Origin: Rickettsiales bacterium
GTDB lineage: Bacteria; Pseudomonadota; Alphaproteobacteria; Rickettsiales; UBA998
Length of the DNA: 64,000 bases
Reading direction: 5' to 3'
NCBI GenBank assembly: GCA_024304995.1
Contig: JAMWZD010000001.1
Coordinates: 1-64,000, forward strand
Position 1 is the first letter of the stretch; each line of letters starts with the position of its first letter. Position numbers and translations under genes: made by a program. This document shows, one piece after another, positions 25,600 to 33,509 of this stretch. The notes under the pieces were generated by a model, which worked only from the letters and a program-made list of their open reading frames with translations, ran no database searches and was not told the DNA's origin.

Positions 25600-27492
25600 A
25601 TTCCTCCTTGCCCGTTCCACCGAACGCGCCATGTCAGCCGCAATCTGCCCCTGGCTTTTGCGGAAGGACTGCACGTCCGGGGTCTGGATATTCATGTTTA
25701 CTGTTACCGGTGCCATCGACTGCGGCATGATGCTCATCGGGTTACTACCGGCAAATGCCAGCTCCGGCCCGTTTTCACCCACCACGCCGAACTGACCGGC
25801 TTTCAGCGTGCCGCCATCGGCAAAGAAACCGCCGAAGAAGCTCGCAGCACTGGACAGCAGGCTGCCGAAGCCGCCACCACCACCGCCACCAGAGCCACCG
25901 AAGAGGCCTCCGATACCATTGAAGATCTGGCCGATGATGCCGCCTTCGCCGGTGATTCCCAGATCCTTCAGGGCAAATTGCAGCAGTGAGCGATTAAGGT
26001 CAGACAGGAACCCCTTGGCAAAATCGCCGAAACTGTCAAACCGGCCACTAATGCCATCCAGCGCATCAGCCACCGTGCCTTCCATCGTTTTGCCTAAATC
26101 ACCGAAACTGTCGCTGATCACATCACCAGCTTTTTCCGAGGACTTTTTCAGCTTCTCCTGGGCTTGCTCCATCGCACGACCGAAGGTTTCCTGATTGATA
26201 TGGCCTTCCTTCAGCAGCTTATTGAGCAACTCCATTTCTTTGTTGTAATTTTCCAGCGGGGTGCGGGTGGCATCGATGATGCGCTGCGCTTCCTGCTGCA
26301 GCTTGGTGAACTTCTCGGTTTGCTTATTGGTTTCTTCTGTCTTTTCGGGCGTTTCCGTTTCCTTAAACAGATCTCCCAGCGATGCGTTTTTCTTCTGCCG
26401 TGCCTCGTAAATCTTGAAGGCGGCATCCTGAATTTCGGCATCGATCGCGGCGTTGAACTCCCGCGCTTCTTCCAGCGCCTTATCGAAAGCATTGCCCATC
26501 GCATCCAGCAGGCCGGTTTCCAGCGCGGCGCGGGTGTTTTCAAACGATACACCACCCAGCGGGTCTTCAATGAAGGCAGCCAGGTCTTTTCCCAGCGCTT
26601 CAAACCGAGCGGATATCGTTTCGCCGAAAGCCTGGAACGCACGACCCACACCTTTAAATACGGCAATAAACAGATTTCCGAATTTGATCACCTCGGCGAT
26701 GATCGCCTTGAAACCCAACTTAAAAGGCTCAATCGAATTGGTGATCAGCTCCGCCAGCCACTTGACTCCATCGGCCACCGCCTGCAGGATATCTGTCAGC
26801 CCAGCATCGCCGATCGCCTTCACCAACTTGGAAAAGGCATCGCCCATGTTCGATAATGAAACATTAAGCGTGTCGGCTTGCTCTTCCATCGCACCGGCAA
26901 ACTGCACATCGCCGATCGAGCGCAGATAGCCCTCGATCTCCTTGGCATTTTTACCAACCGTAGTGCTGACACCCTGGAAGGTGAAGGTGACTTGATCGCC
27001 CTGGGTTTTGGCTTTAATACCAAACTCCTTCAAACGCTCAAATTCACCCGTGGTGGCATCGGCCACGGCTTCGATCATCTGATTGAGGTCTTTACCCATC
27101 GCCACGGCGGTATTGCCGTAGGAGGTCAAGGCTTCTTCAGATGGAGTCAGCCCCAGCGCCTTCAGCTTGATAAAGGCATCGGTCACTTCCTCCAGTTGGA
27201 AGGGAGTGGTGGCCGCAAATTCCTGAATAAATCCAAACGCAACACCGGCTTTTTCCGCTGATCCTGTCACCGTCCGCAAGCTCGCTTCCAGCTTCTCAAA
27301 CTTGGTGATGACATCCACCACCTGTTTGCCCACAAACGCGGTGGCCATTAAGCCGCCTAAACGACTGACGCCACGTCCGAGCTTGGAAAAACGCCGATCC
27401 ATATTATCCACGCCCTGACCAATCTGGGCGAAGGTTTTCTGCGTTTTATTTACGGCACGGATGACAAATTCTGCACTACCGAATCTTGCCAT
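25594..27492 (-). CDS. Phage tape-measure protein
   Basis: The 632-aa protein sets tail length and is threaded through the tail tube. The N-terminal 250 residues match lambda-type tape measures (FVIRAVNKTQKTFAQIGQG, FAATTPFQLEEVTDAFIKLK). Long helical parts and a hydrophobic centre follow, then a Gly-rich segment before the end. At roughly 0.15 nm per residue a tail of about 95 nm is implied. Its ATG overlaps the end of the frameshifted chaperone frame. Confidence 0.92.
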   Translation of the reverse strand: MARFGSAEFVIRAVNKTQKTFAQIGQGVDNMDRRFSKLGRGVSRLGGLMATAFVGKQVVDVITKFEKLEASLRTVTGSAEKAGVAFGFIQEFAATTPFQLEEVTDAFIKLKALGLTPSEEALTSYGNTAVAMGKDLNQMIEAVADATTGEFERLKEFGIKAKTQGDQVTFTFQGVSTTVGKNAKEIEGYLRSIGDVQFAGAMEEQADTLNVSLSNMGDAFSKLVKAIGDAGLTDILQAVADGVKWLAELITNSIEPFKLGFKAIIAEVIKFGNLFIAVFKGVGRAFQAFGETISARFEALGKDLAAFIEDPLGGVSFENTRAALETGLLDAMGNAFDKALEEAREFNAAIDAEIQDAAFKIYEARQKKNASLGDLFKETETPEKTEETNKQTEKFTKLQQEAQRIIDATRTPLENYNKEMELLNKLLKEGHINQETFGRAMEQAQEKLKKSSEKAGDVISDSFGDLGKTMEGTVADALDGISGRFDSFGDFAKGFLSDLNRSLLQFALKDLGITGEGGIIGQIFNGIGGLFGGSGGGGGGGFGSLLSSAASFFGGFFADGGTLKAGQFGVVGENGPELAFAGSNPMSIMPQSMAPVTVNMNIQTPDVQSFRKSQGQIAADMARSVERARRNL

Positions 27493-27984
27493 TTTTTTTA
27501 CTCAAGTTTTCTGATTGAAGTTCGAAAAAAGCGACCCATTCCATGAATTGCTGCGGTGACATGGCTTCAATCTCAGCCAGAGGCCGAGAAAGCCGCCATG
27601 CCAGCGCTAGTTGGTTTCTGCGGGTTGGGTCGCGTCGGAGTTTCCCTTATGGGTCTCCATGTCGCCGAAGAAATGCTCCTCAATGCGCTCGGCGATGCGG
27701 GAAACGACACGGTAGTCGGCTTCCTGCATCAGCTTGTCACGATCGCTGAGACTAAAGAGGCGCTTGCCATCCTTATCCTTGGCTTTTACCACGATGATGT
27801 TGGCGGCCTGTTCGATGTTGCTCGCCTTTTTACTGGCGACCTTTTGCATCATATTGACCTCGGCCATCGTCATCGGAAACACATGGATTTCCAGTGGGCC
27901 GGACTCATCACCCCATTCGGGTACAGCAATGATCAGTCTTTCCTGCTTCGCATAATGAGAAGTAGCACGATTAATAACACTCAT
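27476..27984 (-). CDS. Tail assembly chaperone G and its -1 frameshift product GT
   Basis: In the zero frame a 125-aa chaperone (27607-27984) starts MSVINRATSHYAKQERLIIA and ends at TAG 27609-27607. A slip to -1 at GGGAAAC (27646-27640) continues without a stop as LALAWRLSRPLAEIEAMSPQ, then QFMEWVAFFELQ, to TAG at 27478-27476, overlapping the tape-measure start. That extension has the conserved sequence of small tail-chaperone C-terminal proteins and has no start codon of its own at the junction. The two products would wrap the tape measure during tail assembly, as lambda gpG/gpGT do. Confidence 0.85.
27640..27646 (-). promoter_or_regulatory. Programmed -1 ribosomal frameshift site GGGAAAC
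   Basis: On the minus strand the codons AAG GGA AAC give the heptamer G GGA AAC, an X XXY YYZ slippery sequence close to lambda's GGGAAAG. It lies 10 codons before the zero-frame stop, where shifting opens the conserved T-like frame. Confidence 0.85.
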
Positions 27985-27993
27985 GACTCCCCC

Positions 27994-28389
27994 TTATGCA
28001 GAAACAGTTTGTTCAGACAGCGCACCGGTGCCGGTGAAGCTGAAGGAGGCTTCAACAATTCCGTCAAATGATGCGTTGTAGGAAATGGACGTGATGATTG
28101 CATCACCGCTCCAGTAGGTGGCTCCAGTGTCGTCACCTTCCGGATACAGATTCAGCGTCACCGTGGCTCCGGCAGACAGAGCGCCTTGCCCCATCGTGTC
28201 GGTTTCGTCCCAGAAACCTTCAAAGCTGCCCGACCAGCCTTTGATGGTTGCCTGATTCTTCCGCCATGAAGTACCAATGATGGAAGCGTCCACGGTGTCG
28301 GAGGTAATCTCCATCGACCATGATTTGATTTCAGCGACCTGGTTCGATCCAATAAAGACCTTACCCTCGCTACCAGCGTGAGTTGCCAT
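27994..28389 (-). CDS. Phage tail tube protein
   Basis: The 131-aa protein matches phage tail tube proteins: GKVFIGSNQVAEIKSWSME near the start and SGDAIITSISYNASFDGIVEASF near the end, a beta-rich pattern with alternating hydrophobics. It would stack in rings to form the tail tube. A terminator lies just upstream, so it is probably under extra transcript control to be made in high amounts. The chaperone gene follows after 9 bp. Confidence 0.88.
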   Translation of the reverse strand: MATHAGSEGKVFIGSNQVAEIKSWSMEITSDTVDASIIGTSWRKNQATIKGWSGSFEGFWDETDTMGQGALSAGATVTLNLYPEGDDTGATYWSGDAIITSISYNASFDGIVEASFSFTGTGALSEQTVSA

Positions 28390-28413
28390 AGTTTTTCTCC
28401 TTGAGTTGGGTTG

Positions 28414-28447
28414 AAATAAAAAAGGGCAGCCCCGAAGGACTGCCCTT
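28414..28447 (-). terminator. Rho-independent terminator between tail terminator and tail tube genes
   Basis: On the minus strand AAGGGCAG pairs with CTGCCCTT around a GC-rich loop and is followed by TTTTATTT. It would reduce or end read-through from head genes into the tail tube gene. Confidence 0.8.
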
Positions 28448-28471
28448 AAGCATGAGCTACTGACGGGGAGG

Positions 28472-28915
28472 CTACGTCAGCGTTTGCGGCTCATGTTCTT
28501 TGACGGTGTACAGCACCGAAAAAGTTAAAATTGCAACGGCCACCGGCTTTTCTCCATCATCGGAGAACTGCGTTTCCGTGGTGTCCAATGCAGTATCTTT
28601 CACCAGACCACCCAGCGTAGGATCGGCAGCGATCAGCTGCTCAATTTCCATTGCCAGATTATCCGTGTCTTCATCCACATTGCCGCGTGCCTTGACGTAG
28701 GCTTCCACCGTGACGAACAACTCGCGCTGCTGCGTGCGGGGGCGGCTCATGGACTGTTCACCAACGGTTTCCTGCTTGGTATAAATCAGCAAGGCCGGTA
28801 GTTTTGGATCATTAAGCGGGTAAACCCGTGCTTCATAAACATTGTTGCCTGCGGTTGTATTGCCCTTGAGCAAAGTGGTGACCGCATTGCGAATTTGGGT
28901 GCGTGCGTGTTTCAT
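28472..28915 (-). CDS. Phage tail terminator (gpU-like)
   Basis: The 147-aa protein (TQIRNAVTTLLKGNTTAG, then VYPLNDPKLPALLIYTKQE) matches minor-tail U/tail terminator proteins that cap the tail tube and join it to the head. The order FII-like, U-like, tube agrees with lambda-like phages. It overlaps the previous gene by 4 bp. Confidence 0.8.
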   Translation of the reverse strand: MKHARTQIRNAVTTLLKGNTTAGNNVYEARVYPLNDPKLPALLIYTKQETVGEQSMSRPRTQQRELFVTVEAYVKARGNVDEDTDNLAMEIEQLIAADPTLGGLVKDTALDTTETQFSDDGEKPVAVAILTFSVLYTVKEHEPQTLT

Positions 28916-29223
28916 AATTTTTCCAACATTAATTCGGTGATGCCTTCGTTATCGGGCCGGATAACTGAAACTTCGTAATCTTGGGCCTCGACGGTGAATT
29001 GATCTCCGGTTTGAATCTCTGGGATATCGATACTGCGAACCGACAGCACGGGGCTGGTGACAACAACGTCTACCGTTTCCCCAGAGGTCAGCTCTGAAAA
29101 CTCCTGCAGCATGCCGGAAATGACGCGAGGCGACCCACCATCCGGCGTATAGGTCACCTCGCGCCCATCCAGAGTTTGCAGGAGCGCCAGATCACGCTCC
29201 TGCATGTCCTCGATGAATGCCAT
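28912..29223 (-). CDS. Head-tail joining protein (gpFII-like)
   Basis: The 103-aa protein has the small beta-barrel-like pattern of head-tail connectors (GDQFTVEAQDYEVSVIRPDN). It lies between DUF2190 and the U-like gene, as expected for gpFII-type joining proteins. The family call rests more on position and length than on strong motifs. Confidence 0.7.
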   Translation of the reverse strand: MAFIEDMQERDLALLQTLDGREVTYTPDGGSPRVISGMLQEFSELTSGETVDVVVTSPVLSVRSIDIPEIQTGDQFTVEAQDYEVSVIRPDNEGITELMLEKL

Positions 29224-29225
29224 GG

Positions 29226-29558
29226 TTACAAACCCACATTGAGAAGCAGTGGGATGGTGGCATCACCCGAAAGTGCAGCCGCAGCAGCCACACCCACCAG
29301 CGTATTACCGGATGCGGTAGTGGTGAGATTACTGTTGCTACTGTTCCAGTACAGCTTTGCACCTTGCGATACTGCACCGCTGGCTTTCGCCACGCTGAAT
29401 ACACCGGAAATGTGTACAGCGCCGGTCTTGCCATCGGCGATATCGGTTTTAGCGATACCGGCAATAGTGCCGATGACCACCAGATCACCCGAAGACACAT
29501 CTGCGCCAGACGGGGTGTAGTTGAGGGCTTTGCCCTCTTGGATGTAGTTAGTTGCCAT
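29226..29558 (-). CDS. DUF2190 capsid decoration protein
   Basis: The 110-aa protein begins ATNYIQEGKALNYTPSGADV, the DUF2190 signature, with a repeated GDLVVIG...IAKTDI pattern of a capsid cement or decoration protein. It follows the capsid gene behind a terminator and has a strong GGAGAAAAC ribosome site. It would stabilise the expanded head. Confidence 0.85.
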   Translation of the reverse strand: MATNYIQEGKALNYTPSGADVSSGDLVVIGTIAGIAKTDIADGKTGAVHISGVFSVAKASGAVSQGAKLYWNSSNSNLTTTASGNTLVGVAAAAALSGDATIPLLLNVGL

Positions 29559-29584
29559 AAGTTTTCTCCTTTGAGTTAGGCATT

Positions 29585-29606
29585 AAAAAAGCGGCTCGAA
29601 GCCGCT
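29585..29606 (-). terminator. Rho-independent terminator after the capsid gene
   Basis: On the minus strand AGCGGCT-TCG-AGCCGCT is followed by TTTTTAAT. It sits 29 bp after the capsid stop and before the DUF2190 gene, probably tuning relative expression. Confidence 0.82.
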
Positions 29607-29634
29607 GCGGTTGAGGTTGAACTGGCGCTGGGAT

Positions 29635-30996
29635 TTAAGTGCCAGCGTTTTTGTACATGGTACGGAATTCGAGTGGCGCTGCCGCCGCATCGATGCGTAC
29701 CTTGTACTCGACACCGTCGATCGTCCAGCCTTCCTGCTGATCAAGGAACGGTGCAGCCACACCATCCAGATAGCCCACCTCGATCGTATCGAAACGATTC
29801 GGGTCGGCCAGCAGATACCAGGCCGTGAGTGAAGCAGCATCCAAACGTGCATCCACCACCACCTCGGCAGCATTACGAACGGGGTTCGGAATACGGCTGT
29901 TGGTTTTGGATGGATCGGTTTCAGACATCATCAGCACCTTAGCGGTGTCTTCCAATGCCGCTGGTACCAGGAAGAATGAAGGCGGAATATTAAGAGTTGC
30001 CTTGCCATCTTTCTGCGTCCGCATGGCGGTACGGCCAGCACCCACCGTGGCAGCGGTCGGCGCAGCGCCAGAGCCAGCCAGATTGCTGTGATCGGCATGG
30101 AAGAGTGCCGTGCCATCGCTCATGGTCGGGTTGGCGTTGATGATTGCAAACACCAGATCACCCACAGTACGGGCAGCAGCGCGACCCATCTTGCGCGGGA
30201 TATCCGTGAAAGCCATAAGATCATCATTGATGATCGCTTGGCGCGAAATGCTGAACAGCTTGCCGTAGGTGGCCAGCTTAATGCTTTCCGCCCGTTCACC
30301 GATGGTGCCGTGCTTGTATTCACCGCTTTCCGGAATCTCATCCAGCGTATCAAACGTACCCATACCAACGCGACTGTGCTGTTTGAAGTCGGACAAGTTT
30401 CCAGTACGCGTAAAGCGAGGGAATACTTCTTCCGCTTCATCGTAACCACGCAGCATGGCCTTGCGGGAGTTGTTTTCTAGAATCTTTGGAAAATCAGATG
30501 TGCTGTGCGTAAAGGCACGGCCCACCAGCTCACGCTTATCCATACGCTCGGTACGAATGCCGCGCATCTCTAAGCATTTACGCGCCATCTCAAACAGCGT
30601 GTAACCGTAAAGCTCTGTGCGCTGTACGTTTTCACCAGCAATACCAGCACGGAAGGCAATCGCATCTTCAGCCGCACGACTGAATTTCTCGACATCAGAT
30701 TCACCCATTTCCACACGCTGGCCGTTAGCGGCTGGCTTTTCATCCTTGCCGATAGCATCCAGCAGCAGCTTACGGGCTTCATTGATATCAATTTCTGGAT
30801 CGTCCAGGCATTGATCGCGCACCGCCAAATGATCATCGTGGCCTTCAAAGAGGCTGCGAATCTCAGTGCGGCGTGCTTTTTCGGTTTCCAGTGCGCGTTT
30901 TGCACCTTCATCCATGATTTCGCCTTTGCGCTTGTCATCGACTTGCGGCGACTCCTTACGCTCCGGCGTTTCTTTTTCTACGACTTTATCAGGCAT
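29635..30996 (-). CDS. Nested in-frame start giving capsid without protease
   Basis: Inside the fusion gene, ATG 30996 is preceded by AAAGGAGAA (31001-31009), as good a ribosome site as those of the other head and tail genes. It would give a 453-aa protein starting MPDKVVEKETPERKES: a charged scaffold-like segment followed by the full capsid domain. Making excess capsid over protease by nested starts parallels lambda C/Nu3. Seen: the ribosome site and ATG. Inferred: that it is used. Confidence 0.6.
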   Translation of the reverse strand: MPDKVVEKETPERKESPQVDDKRKGEIMDEGAKRALETEKARRTEIRSLFEGHDDHLAVRDQCLDDPEIDINEARKLLLDAIGKDEKPAANGQRVEMGESDVEKFSRAAEDAIAFRAGIAGENVQRTELYGYTLFEMARKCLEMRGIRTERMDKRELVGRAFTHSTSDFPKILENNSRKAMLRGYDEAEEVFPRFTRTGNLSDFKQHSRVGMGTFDTLDEIPESGEYKHGTIGERAESIKLATYGKLFSISRQAIINDDLMAFTDIPRKMGRAAARTVGDLVFAIINANPTMSDGTALFHADHSNLAGSGAAPTAATVGAGRTAMRTQKDGKATLNIPPSFFLVPAALEDTAKVLMMSETDPSKTNSRIPNPVRNAAEVVVDARLDAASLTAWYLLADPNRFDTIEVGYLDGVAAPFLDQQEGWTIDGVEYKVRIDAAAAPLEFRTMYKNAGT

Positions 30997-31602
30997 AGTT
31001 TTCTCCTTTGGTTTAAGTTGGGGTTGATAATCGAGGGTGCGCTCGTCAGGAGCATCATCCTCGGCACTCCGACCAACCCCAACGGTGGGATCAGCAGGAA
31101 TATCGACCAGCGATATCTCCATCGGTGTCCAGCTGGTGACCCGATACAGATCTGGTTTGTCTTTGTTTTCCTCTTCCAGCTTGCGCTCATTAATGCGATA
31201 AGCCACAGAGACGTTACGCAAAATGCCATCGCGCACGTCCTGCCAGAAGCCCTCCACCTCATCACGCTTGCTTAAGCGGATTTCGGCATAGCCACGGCCA
31301 CCTTCGACCCATGCGCGTTCCACCACACCGATGCGGTTGCCGCGCTCGGAGCGATCATGGTTATAAAGCACAGGTGCGCTGTTATTCAGGCGCTGCAGAT
31401 CAACCTCGCTGCGCTCATGGCCCAGCACTTCAATCCAAGGCTCACTGAAAAAGCTCTGGCGCGTAACCGGCTCCTCAGAGGAAAAAGAAAGCCGCACAAG
31501 GCGGCTCTCTTCGTCAACAATCGATTCTCGTGTGAGATCAATCGTTCGTGTCAATAGCTCCGGATTCTTCTTCTCCGGAGTCGGTGTCGTTTTCTTCGGC
31601 AT
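29635..31602 (-). CDS. Prohead protease fused to major capsid protein
   Basis: The 655-aa product starts at ATG 31602 behind GGAGAATCC. The first 200 residues are a U35/HK97-type prohead protease: LYNHD carries the catalytic histidine and RNVSVAYRI the serine, followed by WTPMEISLVDIPADP. A Pro/Glu/Lys-rich linker follows. From about residue 330 comes a Mu gpT/HK97-type capsid domain (FTRTGNLSDFKQHSRVGMGT to the end). A fused gene is known in several phages. An internal start at 30996 would make the linker-plus-capsid part alone. It overlaps the portal gene by 65 bp. Confidence 0.88.
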   Translation of the reverse strand: MPKKTTPTPEKKNPELLTRTIDLTRESIVDEESRLVRLSFSSEEPVTRQSFFSEPWIEVLGHERSEVDLQRLNNSAPVLYNHDRSERGNRIGVVERAWVEGGRGYAEIRLSKRDEVEGFWQDVRDGILRNVSVAYRINERKLEEENKDKPDLYRVTSWTPMEISLVDIPADPTVGVGRSAEDDAPDERTLDYQPQLKPKEKTMPDKVVEKETPERKESPQVDDKRKGEIMDEGAKRALETEKARRTEIRSLFEGHDDHLAVRDQCLDDPEIDINEARKLLLDAIGKDEKPAANGQRVEMGESDVEKFSRAAEDAIAFRAGIAGENVQRTELYGYTLFEMARKCLEMRGIRTERMDKRELVGRAFTHSTSDFPKILENNSRKAMLRGYDEAEEVFPRFTRTGNLSDFKQHSRVGMGTFDTLDEIPESGEYKHGTIGERAESIKLATYGKLFSISRQAIINDDLMAFTDIPRKMGRAAARTVGDLVFAIINANPTMSDGTALFHADHSNLAGSGAAPTAATVGAGRTAMRTQKDGKATLNIPPSFFLVPAALEDTAKVLMMSETDPSKTNSRIPNPVRNAAEVVVDARLDAASLTAWYLLADPNRFDTIEVGYLDGVAAPFLDQQEGWTIDGVEYKVRIDAAAAPLEFRTMYKNAGT

Positions 31603-33100
31603 CGGATTCTCCTTGTTTTGGGTTAGATGTTGCGGATTTAGCTCCATTGCTGGTCGAGAAGGTGATTCCCGCTTTCTCATCCTGCTCGCGTTCCTGCTTG
31701 ATTTGCTCAAACGTCGCCTGCGGATTGCCACCACGTTCGCGGATAGACTGCGCCCGTGCCTTAAGTCCGGCCTGGATGAGTTTCTCTTCTGCGACTGCTT
31801 CTTTCTGTGGATCGATCCACGGCATCACCGGCCCTTGGAATCCGGCTTTGATTAACGTGCCTTTGCTGATCTCGTTTTCGGAGATTTTTAGCTGGCCGGA
31901 TAGCACCGCCATGGTAACGAATCGCTCCCAGATCGGGCGCACACAACGCTCAATGAAATATTCGCGCAGCACCGCATAATGCACCGACTGCTCGACCAGC
32001 TCCTGCCGCTGCGAGGAATAGGTTCCACGATAATCCTTCGATATCGAAGAAAAGCCGGTAGACGTACCAGCGGCCACCGCACGCAGCTGGCTATTGCGAA
32101 ACTGCTCCAACATGGTGTTTGGGCGGTTGCTATCGATCATGCCGACTTCCTCGCCAGGCAGCAGATTATCGAAGATCATACCTGGCTGCATTTTCATGAG
32201 GCGCTGGCCAGCATCATCCACCTGTACGCCGGTGGCAGGCCCATCGAGGCTTTTGCGGATGAACGCACAAATGCTGGCGGCCACTTTCGCGGCCAGCCGT
32301 TCCGAAAGCTCATAATCCTTGATGTCCTCCATCCGCGTCATCACGCTGGCAAAGACAGAAATGCCGCGTGTCTGGCTGATCCGTTTTGTGATTTTCAGAT
32401 GCAGCATCTTCTCGGCAGGGAAGCGTTTAACATCCTGCCGCGTCACCAGCGTATGGGAATTGCCAGGGTGTTCCTTGTAGAGATAATAAGCGCGTGGCCT
32501 GCGCCATGCATTCTTTTCAACACCATGCACGATCTTCTTTTTTTCATCGTTCAGATCAAATGGCAGAAAATCGGCTTCGATCATCTCCAGTGAATATGGT
32601 ACCAGCGTGCCGTGATCGATGGAGGCGTTAGTGCCTTCGATATGTTTTACCAGCACCTCACCATCACGGAACCAGTGCCGAGCCAGCAGGCGCAGCATAT
32701 GATTCCAGTGGCATTCCCATGTCACTTCCGGAAAACGTACCCATTCCTCCCATAGCTCCATCAGCTGATCGTTAACCGCTTTAGCCAGATCTCCGTTTTT
32801 CAGTTTGACTTGCGGCTCAACCGCTACGCCTCGGCCAACCACGTTATTGACCAGCACGTCCAGCACGCCACCGGCCAGATCGTGGTTTTCGTCCAGGTGA
32901 CGAGCCTGCAGGCGCAGGGATTCACCGGCACGCTCTACAATGGCATCGCCGGAGCCTGAATCGGTTTTAATTTTACGCAGGCGCGAGGGCTGCGCGGCTT
33001 CATAGGCACGCTGGGCTTTAAGCACTTTACGTGCTGTATCACGGCGCAGCGCTGCCTCCGGTGAGATAACCTCAATCGTTTTGTCTATAATATTAACCAT
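31538..33100 (-). CDS. Phage portal protein, lambda gpB-like family
   Basis: The 520-aa protein forms the dodecameric DNA gate of the head. Family features are HLDENHDLAGGVLDVLVNNVVG, WECHWNHMLRLLARHWFRDGE and SRISQTRGISVFASV-like residues, and the C-terminal IERCVRPIWERF. Length is normal for lambda-type portals. It starts 8 bp inside the gpW-like gene and overlaps the protease-capsid gene by 65 bp. Confidence 0.92.
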   Translation of the reverse strand: MVNIIDKTIEVISPEAALRRDTARKVLKAQRAYEAAQPSRLRKIKTDSGSGDAIVERAGESLRLQARHLDENHDLAGGVLDVLVNNVVGRGVAVEPQVKLKNGDLAKAVNDQLMELWEEWVRFPEVTWECHWNHMLRLLARHWFRDGEVLVKHIEGTNASIDHGTLVPYSLEMIEADFLPFDLNDEKKKIVHGVEKNAWRRPRAYYLYKEHPGNSHTLVTRQDVKRFPAEKMLHLKITKRISQTRGISVFASVMTRMEDIKDYELSERLAAKVAASICAFIRKSLDGPATGVQVDDAGQRLMKMQPGMIFDNLLPGEEVGMIDSNRPNTMLEQFRNSQLRAVAAGTSTGFSSISKDYRGTYSSQRQELVEQSVHYAVLREYFIERCVRPIWERFVTMAVLSGQLKISENEISKGTLIKAGFQGPVMPWIDPQKEAVAEEKLIQAGLKARAQSIRERGGNPQATFEQIKQEREQDEKAGITFSTSNGAKSATSNPKQGESDAEENDTDSGEEESGAIDTND

Positions 33101-33320
33101 CGCTAAAATCCGCCAATGCTGCTTGTTGATTTTGCTGGACGGTCTGCGCGAAGGCAGCCACCCGACGTTCCCAATATTGAATCTGCTCTCTGATTTCCTT
33201 CACATTAGCGAGGGTCAGAGAACGCCCGTTCATCGTGTAGCTCTGACCTTTTGCTACAGCGAGATCGGCAGCAACCCACGCATCGAGCGCGGCCTGTGCC
33301 TGTGTTGCAGTGATGCTCAT
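33093..33320 (-). CDS. gpW-like head-tail joining protein
   Basis: The 75-aa protein starts at ATG 33320, overlapping the previous stop as ATGA. It is helical and Gln/Ala-rich (TQAQAALDAWVAADLAVAKG), with a short beta hairpin (YTMNGRSLTLANVKEI), the pattern of gpW and related small connectors placed between terminase and portal. It probably helps seal the packaged head. Confidence 0.75.
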   Translation of the reverse strand: MSITATQAQAALDAWVAADLAVAKGQSYTMNGRSLTLANVKEIREQIQYWERRVAAFAQTVQQNQQAALADFSDG

Positions 33321-33505
33321 ACCAGACCCTCCTTTTTCGCTAACCACATGGGCATGCAGATAGCGTCATTCATTTTGGTTGTGTGTTGGCGGGACAGGAA
33401 AACCTCCTTGTCCTTGATCTTCACCAGGTGCGCCCGTAGCGTTCCATTAAGGAATTCACACGGAATCTTAATGGTGCTGTAGTCGCGTTTAGATTTGCGG
33501 CTCAT
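33317..33505 (-). CDS. 62-aa conserved phage hypothetical protein
   Basis: The product is basic and lacks membrane spans (MSRKSKRDYSTIKIPCEF). It sits between the C5 methyltransferase and the gpW-like gene and overlaps the latter by 4 bp, so it is probably translated in the same unit. I do not recognise its function. Confidence 0.6.
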   Translation of the reverse strand: MSRKSKRDYSTIKIPCEFLNGTLRAHLVKIKDKEVFLSRQHTTKMNDAICMPMWLAKKEGLV

Positions 33506-33509
33506 GCAG

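Noticed and set aside
31487-31511. Hairpin AGCCGC/GCGGCT followed by a T-rich run on the minus strand, terminator-like
   Set aside because: It lies inside the protease coding sequence, and the codons encode conserved LVRLSFSSEEP-type sequence, so a terminator would cut the gene short. Probably chance.
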